This document shows positions 54,346 to 64,000 of a stretch of 64,000 nt of DNA, piece after piece. How positions within the stretch are numbered: position 1 is the first letter of the stretch; each line of letters opens with the position of its first letter. The notes below the pieces were generated by a model. The model made no database searches. It was given only the letters and a program-made list of their open reading frames with translations, and was not told the origin of the DNA. Location of the stretch: NCBI GenBank assembly GCA_021432635.1, contig MU270100.1:1-64000 (forward strand), read 5' to 3'. This stretch comes from Thozetella sp. PMI_491. Its lineage: Eukaryota; Ascomycota; Sordariomycetes; Chaetosphaeriales; Chaetosphaeriaceae. Made by a program: the position numbers and the translations under genes.

Positions 54346-56477
54346 CTAGACCTCGAGGCCGGAGAAAGCCCACGAGTTTAGTAAGTCGTCCAGCTGCCAG
54401 TCCAAGGTCTGATACTCCATATCATGCTGGGCTTCTAAGAACAGCGAACCCTCAGGCTCGGGAACCGTTGCCGTCGGCCGGTAGTCCCATGGGCCTACCG
54501 CTGTATGTGCGTCACTAATAGTGCTCGCACTTTCTAGTGCTACCCCGTCGGGCGCATTTATATAAGTGGAAGGGGGTACTTCCGTTGGTGTCCTCCCTGT
54601 GGGTGCTTCCGAGTACAGGTGCCACAGGGAGCACAAGCTAGGGCCGAACTCCCGGAACAGGCCCTTTGTGGAGGGCGGCATCGGCTCCGGCACGGAGCGC
54701 GACTTCGGCTGGGCTTCTGCAGACCGCTTCGCCGCCTGCAAGGGCCGGAGCAGGCCCTGGGCGGACCCCCACTTCTTGGAGAGCTTCTGCAGCACGTTGA
54801 AGATCTTGAGAAAGTCTCGGTTGGCGTGCTCGGCCACGGTTTCGTACTTGAAGGCCTGCAGCAGCGACAGCGCCGTCGCCAGGGCGTGAAAGGCATAGAT
54901 GGGGCCGAGGTGCCGCACATCGCTGCGCTGGTCTATGTCGGCGTAGATGCCCGCGACGAAGGAAGCGGCCACGAGGGAGGCCGCGGCGGGTGAATGGGAG
55001 TTCTCGGAGCCCGAGAGGATGATCAGGGCGACGAAATAGGACACGTGGAGCTGGCGGGACCCGACACTGTACGTGTTCAGGGCCTCGGGATCGCCCTCCC
55101 GATATAGACGCAGCTCGGGAGGGAGTTCGCGTATCCATTGGTACAATGCGCTCTCGAACGTCCTCTTCTGCGCCGCGGACAGGCTGTTGTGCCGCCGGCA
55201 CTGCACGATGCCCCCGAGGATCTGGCAGATCTCAACGTAGGCTACGAACAGCTGCGCTTTTGCATCTGGCCGCGGGAAGTCTCTGATCGTGGGCGGCAGG
55301 ACGTCGCTCTCATCCAGGTTGATCGTGCGCGGGCGCCCCACGCCGACAGATATAAGGATGTCTCGGCACTGGGGGCGGTTAGCAACAATGGCGAGCAGCC
55401 CCAAAGGGAATGCGCCACTTACCACGAGCGACCACCAGATCCGCCGCCGCAGCGATGCGTGCGGCCCTGGCTTGGGCTCCTTGTGCAAGCCCATCTGGTA
55501 GGCGAGCGACATGGAGATGTGGATCCAGAACCCGCTGTTGCTCTGGGAGACTTGCTCCGGGCCGGTGGGCGACCACCACTGCAGGATGATGGCGGCGACG
55601 ACCGACAGCAGGGTGCTCGGCTCGTGGTGGTAGAAGAAGAGGGCCCGTGCCTTGCGGAAGAAATCCTCAGAGCACAGCATGGCCTCCTCGGTGGACACGC
55701 GGCTCCCGGCCAGGCACACGGCGTACAGGAGCAGGCGCGAGGACCCGTTCGTCACCAGGTCGTGGAGCCACGCCGGGTCGACGATCGGCGTCCACTGCCA
55801 GCAAGAGTCCAGGAAGTGGTTGACCAGCCTCTTGCGCTCGGCCGCGGACGGCAGCTGGGAGATCCGGTGCAGCCGGAGGACCTCGGCGTCGACGGCAGAG
55901 AAGCTGGCCGAGTGGTCCTGTGGCGCCTCGGTCACGAGCGTTTCGTCGAACTGGACCTTGCCTAGCACCTCGGTGCGGCCGACGTAGGCCTTCTCGACGA
56001 CTGGATTGGTGCTCAGATCGGCACCCAGCGGGGTCACCTCGACCGGGATGGCGCTCGGCTCACGCGGCTCCCGCCCTTCGGGAGTGACATGACTGTCATT
56101 GGGGCTAAAGCCCTGGCTGGCGGATACGGTATCTTCCAGGCTACCGATTGGAATTGACACGTCGTGGCCGTTAACGCTTGATGCTGGAGGGGACGCTGCT
56201 GGGCTGAAATAGCGCCTCCTCTTCCTCCGATGGGGCCTGCCATGCGTGGTCAGTGGAATGGAATGCGCCAAGACACCGAGACATGTCGGCAAATCGGTCA
56301 CCTACCGGCACTGATAGCCTGCCGTCTGGCAGTTGGTGCATGGACCGCCGCCGTTGGCTGGCAGGTCGCACTTGATCTTGTGCGCGGGGAGGGAATTGTC
56401 AGCCCAATTGCCATGTCCGCGGCCGGCGGAGAAGGACGGGTACCTACCTTTCTCGTGTGGCACGTTGAGCACGCCAT
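54346..56477 (-). CDS. Zn2Cys6 transcription factor with fungal_trans domain
   Basis: Three exons, 56477-56448, 56376-56306 and 56236-54346, join in phase to 663 residues. Exon 1 is only ten codons (MACSTCHTRK); exon 2 supplies IKCDLPANGGGP plus CTNCQTAGYQC. The cluster is C-x2-C-x6-C-x9-C-x2-C-x6-C at residues 3, 6, 13, 23, 26 and 33, starting almost at the N-terminus. A basic stretch (RPHRRKRRR) follows the join. The middle region from about residue 165 is the fungal-specific transcription factor domain (HFLDSCWQWTPIVDPAWLHD, then MSLAYQMGLHKEPKPGPHAS and RRRIWWSLVV). Targets are unknown; the tail-to-tail glutaryl-CoA dehydrogenase gene is the nearest candidate by position only. Confidence 0.88.
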
Positions 56478-57673
56478 TGGATCGATCGCCGGTACGGACC
56501 GCGTACCTCCCGTAGCACACCGTGGTGTAAAAGTGCCTCATGTCCTCATGTCGTCCCCCGAGTCCGCGGGCGGAGCTGCTACACTCGTGGGCCTCCGCAT
56601 GCAACAGGGCTCGCAGGGCTTGACACGGTGAGGCGAGGCAAAGAGGGCGGCAGAAAAAAAAAACGTTGTACAAGTGACGTGCGGTTGGGTGCGGCAGAAG
56701 GCGGGCCGAAGACCGGGCTGCCCTTCCATGCGCGGTTATCCTGATCGTGTGACAAGACGCGAAGAAAAGCCGGCGGAGAAATCGCCCGAGAGCGCGGGAA
56801 CACCGGAGAGAGTGGGTCGCTGCGTTGCGGAGATCGGGGGCCTGAGACGGCGCCATCCAAAGTACGCTAGTGCTAAAACCACCAGCTGCCAAGGACCGAC
56901 AGCTCTGAGACGACCGGCGACAATTGTGCTGCAAGCGAGCAAGCCCAGAACCGTGATGCGCTATTGCAGCAACTGCTGCTGCTCAGCGATCCAGGCGCAA
57001 GAGTTACGGCGCGCCTTCAGTCGGTTCCAGGTTTCTTCTAGTCCAGGGCGCGAAGTGCAGAATTCAATGCACCAAACTCTGGGGTAGCGGCCGAGTAGAG
57101 TTAATTGGTGGATACCACAGTCAGTTCTCCTAAGGTAGGTAATTAGGTATTGGATCGTTGATGGATCCCGTGATCATCATCCCAGACCCTGGACAGGGTT
57201 CGTCAAAAGTTCAAGATCAAACGTCTGACGCGCCCCAAGGTACTTCGGACGCTAGGAGGTTTCATGGCACAACGCATTCTGGTACGGTATTTTGGTTGGT
57301 CATAGATTAACAGCCCAATACTACGGGGCCCGGATCTGCACTGAAGCTATAGTAATGCTTTAGACTACGAGATCTCCCACTACATGTTTGCAACCACCGG
57401 CCAAGAGACGAACAAACCACGCATGCACTAGACTTTCGCCTAACCGATGTTTTGAACCCCGCGCTGCGCCGTCTGGTTCGCTTCAGATGAGATCGACCTC
57501 GAGGGCTTGGCGCCCAGGTAGTTGGGCCCTTTGATCGCCATGTGTCATGCCTCGCAACGATTTCACAGGTCGCGGCACACTGGGGAAAGAAGATCTTGGA
57601 TCGGCGTCTCATTGTATCGAAATCCCAACCAGAGTCAACAGCCATCAACAGACAAGGCACCTTGGCTCTACGC
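56478..57673. other. Intergenic region
   Basis: Upstream of the Zn2Cys6 gene and downstream of the small secreted protein gene. A long minus-strand open frame (56302-56934) runs through the first exons of the Zn2Cys6 gene in another frame and is not a separate gene. A poly-A run lies at about 56656-56666. Nothing else supported. Confidence 0.5.
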
Positions 57674-58094
57674 CTAGTTTACGGTGGCCTGGGACAGCGA
57701 CTTGATAATCTTGGCACCGTCGAAGAAGCCACCACCCGGGGCATTCGCACGGCACAGCGACTTGCCACGCTCAATGACGTTGTTGTCGCAGGTCAAGCTG
57801 GCCTGCGCAACACAGCTGAGAGCTCCGCCGCCTGTAAAGCTGGGTTAGCGCATCATCCTGTCGAGCCGGTTCACTTCGAGGGCTATACTCACAGTTGTTG
57901 CCGCCGGGCACGCAGCGGCCGGCCTGGCCGTTGGTAGCCGTGCAAGCATCCTGCTTCAGGTTCGTGTTGGCGACGCAGCAGGCGCCGCTAGGAGCCGGAC
58001 GGCCACCGTTCTGGCGAGCAGAGAGGGTGGAGTCCTGGGGCATGGCCGAAACGAGCGCGGCGACGCTGAGGACGAGGGCCAGAGAGAACTGCAT
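57674..58094 (-). CDS. Small secreted cysteine-rich protein (eight Cys)
   Basis: Two exons, 58094-57893 and 57831-57674, join in phase (GTGAGT ... TTTACAG) to 119 residues. The signal peptide is MQFSLALVLSVAALVSA. The mature part has eight Cys: ACCVANTNLKQDAC, GRC, NNC, LSC, LTC and SLC. The first two are adjacent, but there is no second Cys pair, so it is not a hydrophobin by pattern. Segments LTCDNNVIERGKSLC and the C-terminal GGGFFDGAKIIKSLSQ are recognisable among small secreted fungal proteins often listed as effector candidates or cell-surface proteins. An even Cys number suggests four disulfides. Function is not known. The longer upstream frame to 58229 lacks the signal peptide at its start. 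Confidence 0.85.
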
Positions 58095-58264
58095 TTTGGT
58101 GGAGAGAGAAAGGGGTATCTTTAAGAGAAAGGTTAAAAAGAAGGTTGAGTAATGGCCGACCGGCGGTAACGAATGGAAAGCTGCGTCGAGGTGTGAACGG
58201 GTGAGGCTGTTGGGGATCGTGATGGACAAAATGCCCTCATTGCCTCGGGGGACGGTGAGCGATT

Positions 58265-58272
58265 CTTATACG
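58265..58272 (-). promoter_or_regulatory. TATA-like box of the small secreted protein gene
   Basis: Minus-strand GTATAAGA about 175 nt upstream of the start codon, in front of a long CT-rich leader (TTTCTCTCTCCACC next to the ATG). Spacing allows a leader of about 140 nt. Sequence-based prediction only. Confidence 0.4.
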
Positions 58273-58453
58273 CCTCCAACCGGTTCGTCCCCACTGGCAA
58301 GTTTGGTACGGCGGCTGTGCAGTAGCGCCGTGCTTCACGATCCAGACGTCGCAGTTGATCCTGACGCCGTTGCCCAGACCGCCAGCCAGCAACGCGTTGA
58401 TGCAAGGGTGCACGGTCTAGGGAGGCGCCGCACTACGACTCAGACTCAGCTCG

Positions 58454-58480
58454 AAGCCTCGCTTGCAAAGCCTCGCTTGC
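58454..58480. repeat. 13-bp direct duplication
   Basis: AAGCCTCGCTTGC occurs twice in a row with a one-base spacer (aagcctcgcttgc a aagcctcgcttgc). Probably a replication-slippage product. Confidence 0.6.
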
Positions 58481-59776
58481 ATTGAGCGAGTTTATTAGTC
58501 GGCTCGGGTTGCCGAGAGCAGGGGTAATTGCATTGCATTACCACGATCGGACAGCGCTGGTGGCCGACCGACCATGCTACTGGTCTTCCCCTGGGCCGCC
58601 ATCGTTGGCGTATCATCTGAGGGGTGCGTCAGGATCGTCTCAAGTCTCCGAGGATGGCAAGTTAGGTTTGACAGCCTGGCCATCGAACCTTCTTTCCCCA
58701 CATGCCCGCCCCACCGCAGGGGCTACCAAGATCCGCATCTGGTACCTGAATCCCGCCAGATCCCAGCGACAAATCCAAGATCAGTCGCGCTGATTCTCCG
58801 GGGCCGCTGCGGATTGCCTGCATTGCTAAACGATCTGGGCAATTCGCCGAATGGGCTTGGGGTGCAGGGGAATTTCTCCCGATTAGACTGCAATTCTCCT
58901 TGGACTAACCCCCCCTTCCCCCCATCTTGGACTAGGACATGCTGGCCGGCAGCTGCGTACCGAGCAACCGAGCAGGCAGCGTGCATTCCACCTTCCTAGT
59001 GCCTATGAGCCTAGGCACCGCTTCTGGCAGCCACAGATATGGTTGCGCGGCCTGCGCCATAGGAGAGGAGTAGACCCAGGTCATCTTGGAGACCTCGCCT
59101 GTCCTCACGTGCCGTAGGGGGTGCAAGGGGTTTTGGAAAGCTAATTACTCGTGCAGAGCTGCGCCCGATCTACCCTAGCGCAGCGTTACAGACAATTTCT
59201 GTGTCGAAGACTTCTGGGACGAGTCACCCGTTTCCGCCGACGTTTTCTCCTCCCAGCGCGCCCATGGTGCGACCAAGTGGGGCTTTGGGGAGCGTTCGGC
59301 TAATGATGCCGATGCCACCTCAATGGGTCGTTCGAGACAGTAGTGAGTCTGTCGCACCTCGATGCCGACTCGCTCTACACCATATTGTCTCACGCAATAG
59401 GTGGCCTAGGAGTGAACCTGAACTAAGTTGTCCGCGCATAGTTTAAGACGATACCGTCTGAACCAGGCCGACGCTAGGCCGAAGGCAGATAGCCAGCGCC
59501 AATTCTACTGCATTCCTAGGCCTGGTGACATGCTCAAAGCGGGGTGTCTCTCTTGGTCGGCAGTTCATGGCCGGCGATCCAAATAGAGTTATCCGTGACT
59601 TCATATATACACGAAATCCCCCGCCAGCGTGCTGTCCCGGGACGAGCATGCTCCCTAGTTCTACATAGTGTCGCCGCTAGACAACCCTCTTATTTGTGTG
59701 CTATAGTAATACCACCGCAATCTAGTGCTTTAAGTGTTAAATATCAATACTCCCTCAGCCTTTTAAACAGCTCAGA

Positions 59777-60772
59777 ATGGTCCGAGAACAGAAGACGATT
59801 GCGAGCGACCTGACATTTACCGAGGCACCACGATGGCACGACGGGCGGCTGTGGTTCTCCGACTTTTACACCTCACGCGTCTTCTCAGTGGCCGAAGATG
59901 GTAGCGACTTGAAAGTGGAGCTGGAACTGCCCGGACAGCCATCCGGGCTCGGGTGGCTACCGGATGGGCGTCTACTCGTCGTTTCAAGTAAGCGAACTAC
60001 CCTAGCTACTTCCCCTGGCTCTCATGAAGACGGTGGCTTCGCCGCTTCCTGGGACTTCGTATAGCTCACGCTAATCTGAAGGTATGAAGTGCGCGACGCC
60101 AAGATTTTTCGACGCGAGCCCAGTGGTGCCATTGCAACCCACGCGGACCTGAAGGCCCACGTCAGGGGGCTGCTCAACGACATGGTTGTAGATGCCTCCG
60201 GCCGCGCATACGCAGGGAGCTTCGGTTTCGATCTTGCGGGTGGCGAGCGGATCGAAACGACCTCCCTCGCCATCGTTGGGCCCGACGGCGCCGTGTCCAT
60301 GGGGGGAGGAGACCTATGGTTCCCCAACGGCTGCATCATCACGCCCGACGGCAAGACCCTCCTGGTCGCTGAGACAATGGGGAACCGCATTAGCGCCTTC
60401 GACATTAACCCGCAGGACGGCTCGCTCAGCGACCGCCGCGACTGGGCAACCTTCGGGAACCTCCCTACCTCGCGGATTTACGCGGAGCTCAAGCAGGAGG
60501 CCCTCCCAGACGGGTGCTGTCTCGACGCCGAGGGCTGCGTGTGGGTTGCTGATGCAGGCGGGAAGCGCATCCTTCGCGTGCGCGAGGGAGGAGAGGTCGT
60601 GGAGCAGATTGATACGGGGACTGGCGCCTTCGCCTGCATGCTCGGTGGCGCTGACGGCCGCACGCTGTTTGCGTGTCTGGCCCCAGACCACAACAGGGAT
60701 AATCGCCTGAAGGCCAACGAGGCGACAATCGTGGCCATGCGGGTGGAGGTCCCAGGGGCTGGCTTGCCATGA
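59777..60772 (+). CDS. SMP-30/gluconolactonase-like protein
   Basis: Two exons, 59777-59987 and 60090-60772, give 297 residues. The join uses donor GTAAGC, branch GCTAATC at 60070-60076 and the second AG after it, restoring VVSMRDAKIFRREPSG. Six-bladed beta-propeller of the SMP-30/gluconolactonase/LRE family. Metal ligands by position: Glu in LTFTEAPRWHDG, Asn in GGDLWFPNGCIITPDGKTLL, a second Asn in ETMGNRISAFDINPQ, and Asp in LPDGCCLDAEGCVW. Family members are calcium- or zinc-dependent lactonases acting on sugar acid lactones. No signal peptide is seen, so it is probably cytosolic. Substrate is not known. Confidence 0.88.
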
Positions 60773-61579
60773 TGGATTCGCGGATGCGCTTATTCTATCT
60801 TGCGTAGCGATTCTTAAGACTAGATCACGAGAATCTAGAAGTCGGCATGGGTATAGAAACTGGGGACGCTATACTAAGAGATTAATTCATCGATCCTTAA
60901 TATCTCATATATGCCGTACCATAGGGAAACTGGGGATGCTGTGACAAGGTTTAATGCGTGGCACAAAAAGCGGGCTATTTCGGTGCCAGGATATACTGTA
61001 CGCCAGTGTTTTTTTTTTTTTTTAAAAAAAAAAAAAAGGTGTGAATGGGATTGTTGGGAATCAACCCGATCCTTGACGAACAGTGACGGTGCAGTGACGA
61101 CATGGTCGCTCGGGTTTGACAGCACATATTGCTTTTCAATGGGTGCCCTAAGACATCAAGGATAACTGGCAGTGGACCGATATGCGGGTTTAGGTTTGGG
61201 AATATGCTGAATCTTGCTGTCTGACTCTAAGCACCGAAGACCCTCTAAACCTATCAAGTATATGGAGTACTCCGTCCATGAGCAGCTTCCCGTGTGCTTG
61301 TATGCGATCGGCGATCTCAGGGCACTACTCTGCATACCCCACATACACTACAAATGCCCCGAGCGGGCCCTCGCGCGAAGAGGAGAAGGAAAAGTACCAA
61401 ACACCAATGAAATCAGTAGTAAATTACGCGCACCGACTGGTGCGTATGATATATCCGGACTGAATGGACGCAGATCGCCGGACAAGTGGCTCCGACGAGG
61501 CCAACCCTGTAGTCCTGCGACTGGTCTAGACCGTTAGAGCACGGTCGACGTCGACACCCCCCCTGCCGGGGCCCTCCCA
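60773..61579. other. Intergenic region with a T15A14 palindrome
   Basis: About 800 bp between the SMP-30-like gene and the histidine kinase. It contains the homopolymer palindrome listed next and otherwise no coding signal. Confidence 0.5.
61009..61037. repeat. Poly(dT)-poly(dA) palindrome, T15A14
   Basis: Fifteen T are directly followed by fourteen A, a 29-nt perfect AT palindrome. Such a tract excludes nucleosomes and would work as a hairpin or polyadenylation context on both strands. Its length may be uncertain, because homopolymers are prone to sequencing and slippage error. Confidence 0.85.
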
Positions 61580-64000
61580 GTGCCGCCAACTTGGAATCTG
61601 CCGCGCCGCATTTACATCACTACTACTAGCTCGAGCCCTAACCACCTCCCTCATCTCCCGATGCAATTTGTTTCGCGACACAGACGCAGCAGCGGCGCCC
61701 ACGAATGTATGCTGGACAACACCCCGATTGCCAAGATGGTCTCCGCGGCACGACAGCGCGTGATTTTCCAGCCAAAGGCCGACGCGACGGTCGTGACTGC
61801 CAAGAATGGCGCCGGGACCCCGCTGCCGACGCCCATGCCGACCATTGTCTTCGATGCCGACAACCTGGACAAGCCGCTCGCGCCGTGGCCCGCGGACGCG
61901 CATCGCTCCTGCTACCCCATTCCAGCAGATCCCTACGCCGCTGCGCCGGTCCCGGGCGGGCCGGGGTGCCCACGCCCGTCGGAGCGCTACCTGCGCGCCT
62001 ATCTGCACGAGAACGAGCGCCTGAGACTGTCCATGCTGTGGTACTACACCCGTGACATCCTCCAAGAGCACGAGCTCATCTCGGGGCTCAACGAGAAGGC
62101 TGTCCTGGCCCAGGAGACCACCGGGTGGGAGTATGTCGTGATTGGCCTTCTTGACGTGCACGTCTACATCCGCCTCGCAACTGTTGGACTTCCGCTAGCA
62201 GTACTCCCGCGCGGCGAGACTCTCTGCGCGCACACGGTCACTCAACCGCCCGGCGTAAGTCATGCATTTATTTCTTTGTTTCGCTTGCTAGTTCCAGACG
62301 TTACCCTCCCCAGTCCCCAACCACCTCGGACCCTTGTTGAGCCTTGCGTATAGAGCGTCTTTCTCCTGCCCAATATGCAAGAGGACTGGCGGTTCCAGGA
62401 TTCACCCTACGTTGAACGCGGTGGGCTCCTGGCATATGCCGGGGTCCCGCTCCGCGTGCAGCACGAGTCTGGCGACACTGTCGGTCTCGGCTCCCTCTGC
62501 GTGGCGTCAAGCACACCCCAGGAGCCTCTGACTAAATCGCAGCACCTCACGCTCGCGCGCCTGGCCGACTGGCTCGTCCAAGATATCGTCCAATGCACCA
62601 GAGCAAGGCGCCAGAGAGAACGCCGCCGAATGGCCGACCTTATTGCCGCTGCACAGAAGGAAACGGAGGTCTCAGCATCCGATGAGCCGGTTATGCGCAT
62701 CCTGAAGGCGGTATACCCGGACGCAATCACCAGCGTCCAATCGTCCACTCCCTCTCACATTGAGTTGCCAGGACGGACCCCAATCCTACTATCTGACTTG
62801 GAAGACGGGGTGTGGGAAGATGTCGACTGCCTGGATGATCACATCGCGAATTCAAACCAACGCGACCTCCCAAGCGCCACCCCAGTGCGCGTCATGGCTG
62901 CCCCGTGCGAGAGCATATCCGGACCGTCCCTGTTGGTGGTGGCGTCCAAGGACTTTCGGCTGGTGTTTGATGACGTCGACACCTGGTTCGTCAAGACATG
63001 CGCCAGCATGCTCTCGCACATGTGGCAAAGGTGCCTTCTGGCCGAAGCCATGAAGGCAAAGGAGAAGTTCATCCGCGGAATTTCGCACCAGCTTCGCACG
63101 CCAATCCACGGCATCCTTGGATCGGTGGACCTGCTGGCCGAGGAACTGAAGGCGCGGGAGCTTCGTGGGGATGCCTACCGGGCAGCAGCGTTGCTGGAGG
63201 CGAGTGCCGCCGTCGCTCCTACGGAGCCCTCCGTCTACCTTGACACCATCAAGACCGCAGGGCGTGATCTGATATCCATTGTCAACAACATGATCACGCT
63301 CAATCGATGGGCCGATATCGCCATAACCCGCCGGCAGTACGGGGTGCATACCGTGTTCGAGCTCGAGGCGGCGCTGGCGAAGGACGTGCTCAAAACTACG
63401 GCGGGGGAAACCCGCTACAGGCCGTCGGTCATCCTCAGCCACGACCTGCCGCTCGAAGGCTACAGCTTCCGGATCGACCTCAGCTTGCTCCGAGACAGCC
63501 TGGTTCCCATCATCGTGAACGCGATCCAAAGCACGTCGGAGGGCGTCGTGGCCGTCACGATCTCGATGCGCCCGGACTCCAAAGAGCTCGCCGTCGATGT
63601 ACAAGACAACGGCAGGGGCATCCACCCGGATAACCAGCAAAGAATCTTTGAGTTGTACGAAACAGCCAATCTGCAGACGCCTGGCGCTGGACTGGGGTTG
63701 AGTCTTGCGTGTAAATTCGCAACACTCTTGCACGGGTCCATCGACTTGGTCTCGTCCACTCTCGGCGCCGGTTCCCACTTCCGAGCTACGTTCCGGGACG
63801 TCGAGTGGGTATGCTTAGACCTTCCATCGCAACCACTGAGTACGAAACTGGCGAACCTTCCATCCAAATTCCATACAGTTCCTCGGCCCGATGGCACATC
63901 TCTATGTGGCTACTTTTCCAAGTTTCTCTTCTCCCACGGATTCACCAACTCGGGCGGCGGAACAGACCGCTTTTGCCTCCTTGATTTCGTTCCCGACCGC
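61580..64000 (+). CDS. GAF-domain histidine kinase, probably hybrid type (3' end outside window)
   Basis: Exon 1 (61580-62251) joins in phase to exon 2 (62353 onward) across a 101-nt intron (GTAAGT ... GTATAG); the frame stays open to the window end. An N-terminal linker leads to a GAF-like domain (about residues 130-310; LPRGETLCAHTVTQPPG, SVFLLPNMQEDWRFQDSPYV, LLAYAGVPLRV). The kinase core follows: H-box FIRGISHQLRTPIHGILGSV with the phospho-accepting His, N-box PIIVNAIQSTSEG, G1 DVQDNGRGIHP and G2 GAGLGLSLACKF. A receiver domain is expected downstream, as fungal kinases are nearly all hybrid, but is not visible. The start could also be the Met at 61661 or later. It would sense a signal and feed the HPt/HOG-type relay. 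Confidence 0.88.

Larger units (their letters stand above)
58095..59776. other. Intergenic region of about 1.7 kb
   Basis: Divergent promoter space between the small secreted protein and the SMP-30-like gene. Plus-strand frames at 58482-58793 and 58574-58999 overlap in different frames and show no domain. A short direct repeat (aagcctcgcttgc twice) lies at about 58454-58480. No gene called. Confidence 0.5.

Noticed and set aside
59988-60089. Apparent frameshift in the SMP-30-like gene
   Set aside because: Using the second AG after the branch site (acceptor at 60089) restores the phase and the expected VVSMRDAKIF sequence, so the gene is intact.
1-64000. CRISPR arrays, bacterial operons, complete transposons or retroviral-type elements
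   Set aside because: No regularly spaced identical repeats, no transposase, integrase or reverse transcriptase motifs, and no paired long terminal repeats seen; gene structure is plainly fungal.

Overview
This is a window of nuclear DNA from a filamentous ascomycete (Pezizomycotina, probably Sordariomycetes). The evidence is dense GT-AG introns of about 50-120 nt with CTAAC/CTGAC-type branch sites, HET-domain proteins, a HET/NB-ARC/TPR protein, GAL4-type Zn2Cys6 regulators, a DUF3433 membrane protein, a PTH11-like rhodopsin-fold protein and fungal plant-cell-wall enzymes. I see no bacterial operon, CRISPR array or intact transposon. All exon joins given here were worked out by hand from reading phase and splice sites, with no transcript data.

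Layout. 1-439: 3' end of an ankyrin/membrane gene. 440-3466: no convincing gene. 3467-12207: a minus-strand block with a cytochrome P450, a GH62 arabinofuranosidase, a Zn2Cys6 regulator and a CE2 acetyl esterase. 13110-33062: genes of the self/non-self type (a HET protein, an ankyrin protein with an optional membrane anchor, a HET/NB-ARC/TPR protein), interleaved with an FAD monooxygenase, a C2H2 protein, a damaged-looking F-box/LRR gene and a repeat-rich DUF3433 membrane protein. 34801-40626: a disordered protein with an ordered tail, a fungal protein of unknown function and a dienelactone-hydrolase-like/SnoaL-like fusion. 41758-49352: three unrelated peptidases in a row on the plus strand (S33 proline iminopeptidase, S12 D-aminopeptidase-like, M3 oligopeptidase). 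50402-58094: a rhodopsin-domain membrane protein, a mitochondrial glutaryl-CoA dehydrogenase facing a Zn2Cys6 regulator tail-to-tail, and a small secreted eight-cysteine protein. 59777-64000: an SMP-30/gluconolactonase-like protein and a GAF histidine kinase cut by the window end.

How the genes may work together (inference). GH62 removes arabinose side chains and CE2 removes acetyl groups from xylan; a Zn2Cys6 regulator lies between them, so this may be a small hemicellulose-debranching locus. The HET, ankyrin and NB-ARC/TPR genes look like allorecognition or immune genes. The peptidase trio would suit cytosolic peptide turnover, including D-residue peptides. The rest looks like ordinary mixed gene content with intergenic spaces of 0.3-3 kb.
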